Source: Nymphaea colorata (taxonomy: Eukaryota; Streptophyta; Magnoliopsida; Nymphaeales; Nymphaeaceae). From it: DNA of 64,000 nucleotides. The stretch is from the NCBI RefSeq assembly GCF_008831285.2, contig NC_045147.1:19474581-19538580 (forward strand). Reading direction: 5' to 3'. The notes under the pieces are model-generated. The model searched no databases, was not told the origin of the DNA, and saw only the letters and a list, made by a program, of their open reading frames with translations. Positions 60,604 to 64,000 of this stretch are shown here, in pieces. The translations under genes and the position numbers were made by a program. The first letter of the stretch is position 1. Each line of letters begins with the position of its first letter.

Positions 60604-60794
60604 TATAACAACCCGACCCACTCCCGGGCTCAGGCCCCTGGTTCGACGGATCCCAACCCGCCCCCTAGCAGTTTCAGTTCCAATCCTAAAAAGGCTAGGA
60701 ACCAGGACAATCATCTCATTAATAGTCTTCTTTTATAAGCCCTTGAAGATCCCTCACAATCTTCGATACGGGACTAAACTTATGGGGTGTTACA
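60604..60794 (-). repeat. Right outer LTR (TRIM-type, 5' LTR)
   Basis: 191 bp, colinear with the left outer LTR with scattered substitutions. On the - strand it starts TGTAACACC and ends GTTGTTATA, where the left copy has GTTGTTCCA. GTTAT follows on the + side at 60795-60799. Confidence 0.8.
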
Positions 60795-60799
60795 GTTAT

Positions 60800-62939
60800 G
60801 GAGGGGGAAGCCTCACTTTCTTCACTTGCTAGCGTAACAGAGAGCACTATCAAGGCAGCCAAGTTATCCTTGAAAAGTATAATAAGTACTGAATACTAAT
60901 TTATGACCAATCAGTTAGTTACTCCCTTAAACAGAATCCAATTTTCAGATCGATAAATTAATAACACCCTTAAACAAAATCCAATTTCCGGTAATGTGGG
61001 TCTTCTACACATCAATGTGTCTTTGGCCCTTCATTCAAGTCATGTTGAAGATTTGTACATCTAAGCATGCTGGTGAAAGCATTTGAGGTTTTATAAATCC
61101 AAGCATGCTTTTATTGTTGGCGTGGTCCAAAAGCTAACCAACATAAAATATATATATATTGGCATTAAGAATTTAAGAGTTTCTTAGAGCAGGAAATTTT
61201 TGACAGAGCTTAGAAGTTTAGTCTTTTTTACTTTTTTTAAAAACAGATCCTGTTACTAATGAAGAGTTTCAGTTCGTGGGGAAATCACATGCAAATTCAG
61301 AAGTGAAAAGTATGTGCAAAATTCAAACACCAGAAGGTATACAAAGGTAAAACATAAGAACTTGATCACAAAATTCTGAAATGCTTTTCACGATTCGTGT
61401 GGCCTTCAAAAGAAAAATGAAATTACAACCTTTCCATAGTTGCAGCAATATTCATTACTACCACAAAACCTAACTTTTAATGTTTCTTGCATAGGGTCAT
61501 TAGATGAGGACAACAAACCATTGAATGTTGAAGTTAATTATTGGTCTATAATCATCGAAATTCTAAGCTCCTGAGGATGAGCAGCTGTTTCTGATCATTA
61601 TACCAGCTTCTATGGGATCATATTTTGTAGAAAAGACTCAAAAATGTTGAATTGAGATCATCACAAATCTGAACAAATTTATGAATCCCAACATGAAGAC
61701 CATCTCCTTCTCTCTCTCTCTCTCTCTCCCCCCCCCCTTCTCTCTTCATTTTTTCAGACAGCATATTGAGGTGTTTGAAAAATCAGGTGTAGACTAATAA
61801 TGAAACAGAGGAGAAGGATCAAGTATGAAAGATCATATGAGAATTAGAGAATAGGATGTATGGCCTCCGAGCAACAAGATTTCACCAGAGCTGCGAGAAA
61901 AGAGCAAATAGACGAAATACAGTAGAGAGAGACGGAAAAGAACAGAGAGAGCAAGTTCGACCCAAAACATCAGTTTTTCCCAATTGAAGAAAAAGGAAAA
62001 ACTCTATTCCTACTTATCAAATCATAGAGCACTATCAATAGCAAGCAACAAAATGAGAAATTGCCAAGAGTGAGACAAGGAAGCAAATTAGACATATACC
62101 CTTCAATCCAAACATCTTGTGCAAATCCAAGGAGGCACATAGAGGCTGGTATTTTGAACTAGTTTAGTGTGGAAAAATAGCATGTCAAAATAAACAGCGA
62201 AATAAGTTCTTATGCAGTACATATTCTGAGACTAAAGCTTCATTTTCATGAACTATCAAACAAAGATCCCGTTGATGGACAAAAAAGTGTCTAGTCTACT
62301 GCATTCATGAAAATGAATGCCAATCTATTTTACCATGATAGCAAATTTAATTTCGTTCAGTTTTTTCTTAAAAATTTTGAGATGAGTAACAAGGTCCAGA
62401 AAACAAGAGTCATTATCTCACATACATAGTCCAATGAGACTCCTGCTTCATACATATGAACATAACCTATATCTACAGCTACATTAATCACAAGAGGGCA
62501 ACACAAATTACTCACCTTATCCAAGATTCAATGATGGAGCCATTGACTTGTGAATGTATGAGAATGATAAACAAAGGAAGCCTTTTCAAGTCAAATGATG
62601 AGTTTTCCTCTCAAATGGCATCCACACTGAATCTTGCCACTGATACACAAATGTAATACAACAAAAACGTAAATAAAGTATGAAAAAGTACATGAAGTGA
62701 TTATTGTAAATATATGCCAAAGCTTTTTCAGAATGACTAAGATGATCTTCAACCAATTTATTACGAGCAAAATCATCTCAAAAGAAGAGCCACACAACAA
62801 GCTGATTGCAACCAAAAACTGCATGACACCAAATACTGTATAACTAACGCCAAAGGCAAAAGAAAATTGGATATGACATAGCCACATTTAAATATATCTT
62901 ACTTTTCGATTATAACACAGATTGCACAAGGAGGCAAAC
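60800..62939. other. Flank right of the composite retroelement; no gene supported
   Basis: A CT-rich run ending in CCCCCCCC lies at about 61709-61738. Short minus-strand segments near 60808-60865 (open, reading KDNLAALIVLSVTLASEE) and 62115-62160 look weakly protein-like. I cannot link them to each other or to a family. Confidence 0.4.
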
Positions 62940-63004
62940 CTTGATACTCTGGGACCACCCAGGAGTAGACGTTGAGTCTGACAAACCTTATCAATGAAAA
63001 AATT
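62940..63004 (-). other. Possible exon of an unrecognised gene
   Basis: On the - strand AATGCAG precedes an open 65-nt segment reading NFFIDKVCQTQRLLLGGPRV, followed by a GT donor (TCAAG|GTTTGC). It may belong with the candidate exon at 47600-47740, which would place the composite retroelement in an intron of that gene. This is inference from two short segments. Confidence 0.25.
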
Positions 63005-64000
63005 CTGCATTTAGGAGACATGTTGCCACAAAGATCCAATTTCAAAATTTCACTAGTTCACTATAGTCTGCATATGATGCACAAAATGCATAAATAAGTG
63101 TGTCAAAAGAATATAAATTTGTTCAGATCATAAAACACTGCTTCTCTTAATGCAAGTGTATCCTAGATCAGAATTAAATCAAGACTAATAACAAGTACAA
63201 AGGCCAACCCCTGCTCAACAAGAGAAATTAGAGTCACATTTTCACCAAATTTGGCTTCACAGAATTTAGATTATCCAAGTCTGAACCATTTATATTCATG
63301 GTTAGGAAGCAAGAACATTTAGAGCATCTCCTGCTCAAGGGAGAAAAAGACAAAATGAATAGCAAGGGACCAACAAGTCCATCTTCAACCAATGCGGTAC
63401 AAGTGGTCGGAAATCACCAATTACCCATGCAAATATACTCTTAAGGTTTAAACCTCACAAAAAGTTCCCACTTAAGAACAGAGCCCTATTCAACCGCATA
63501 TGCAGTTCAACCCAAATGTGGAACTACAGTATAACTTCTATTAGTTATTTCTGATAACGATAACATGTTTTGCTAGTGGTTCTTACCCTGAGGGGTTGAT
63601 CTTCTTTTCACTACAAGCAAATATCAAGGCACAACTTCTATCAGTTATTTCTAATAACAACTTTAACTTTTATCTGTTTTACCAGTGAATTTTTACCCTT
63701 ACGGGATTGTCTTTTTTCCACTGGATGCAAATATCAACATTCATTATTGTGTATATACTATGAACTATGAAGCATATAAGGCACGACACCAACTCAGTCG
63801 ATCACAATACACTGGAATTTACCTCAAAAAGCAGCCACATCAAACGACGTCAGTTACTGAACAACCAACTATTTCTCACCAATTTAGAAACAAATCATGG
63901 TCAAAGCTTGGTTATGACATTTTACCATCAAATCCGTGTCACAAAGATACAGGGAAACTTGATTTATAAAATTGGGGAGTAACTTAAATACGTAGAGAGA
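63005..64000. other. AT-rich sequence; nothing supported
   Basis: No recognisable gene or element. A short direct repeat occurs (CTTCTATTAGTTATTTCTGATAAC near 63535 and a similar run near 63636, quoted by the core AGTTATTTCT). Confidence 0.5.

Larger units (their letters stand above)
49605..60794 (-). mobile_element. Composite retroelement: TRIM-type outer LTRs enclosing a head-to-head gypsy palindrome
   Basis: Outer repeats of 191 bp (49605-49795 and 60604-60794) lie in the same orientation and are flanked by GTTAT. On the - strand the right copy acts as 5' LTR: it is followed by a PBS (60591-60602), a 65-bp leader with a GC-rich hairpin, a purine tract and the first bases of an LTR (60511-60525), then by foreign sequence. 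The left copy is the 3' LTR, preceded by its own purine tract and leader. Everything between is a gypsy inverted repeat (arms about 49757-54981 and 55134-60364). The matching TSD suggests that the whole 11.2 kb entered or grew at one site. LTR size and the near-absent internal domain resemble TRIM elements, which move only with borrowed proteins. Confidence 0.8.

Noticed and set aside
49605-60794. Two ordinary gypsy elements inserted next to each other in opposite orientation
   Set aside because: Neither side has two LTRs in the same direction; the arms end at mirrored points and share an internal flip and the same lesions.

Overview
The window reads as nuclear DNA of a flowering plant. It has long AT-rich introns with GT..AG borders, plant gene families (a plant-type ICP55 peptidase, a land-plant sn-2 GPAT, PPR debris), copia and chromovirus-type gypsy elements, MITE-like foldbacks, long TA/GA microsatellites and TTTAGGG motifs. 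I cannot name the species.

Layout. (1) 836-4038, + strand: the 3' exons of a DnaJ co-chaperone carrying a Jiv90 (DNAJC14-type) domain; its 5' part lies off the window. (2) 5581-21644, - strand, convergent with it: a complete 15-exon gene for a mitochondrial Xaa-Pro aminopeptidase (ICP55). I assembled it exon by exon with every phase closing (472 aa). Its ninth intron carries a very young 5.4 kb Ty1/copia element (8227-13622; LTRs identical by eye, 5-bp TSD) in the same orientation as the gene and with one in-frame stop in the polyprotein. (3) About 22.9-24.3 kb: wreckage of a PPR gene. (4) 24.3-33.7 kb: intergenic DNA with microsatellites and a Tourist-like MITE holding telomere-type repeats. 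(5) 33726-36300, - strand: an intact two-exon GPAT gene of the GPAT1/2/3 clade (527 aa). (6) 36.4-49.6 kb: mostly intergenic, with a foldback cluster near 44.2-44.8 kb and one possible exon near 47.7 kb. (7) 49605-60794: a composite retroelement. (8) 60.8-64 kb: no convincing gene; one weak exon candidate.

The most unusual object is the composite at 49.6-60.8 kb. It is bounded by 191-bp TRIM-sized LTRs with a 5-bp duplication (GTTAT). Inside is an almost perfect inverted repeat of about 5.2 kb per arm around a spacer of about 150 bp (axis near 55061). Each arm holds a 2.7 kb gypsy LTR, an integrase/chromodomain segment, and an RT/RNase H segment that is itself flipped relative to the integrase. 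Both arms share the same coding lesions, the centre is a mosaic of short copied pieces, and each gypsy LTR runs through its primer-binding site into the TRIM-type leader. Repeated template switching during reverse transcription would explain this, as would replication-based rearrangement. If transcribed end to end, the locus would give a long hairpin RNA against a chromovirus family.
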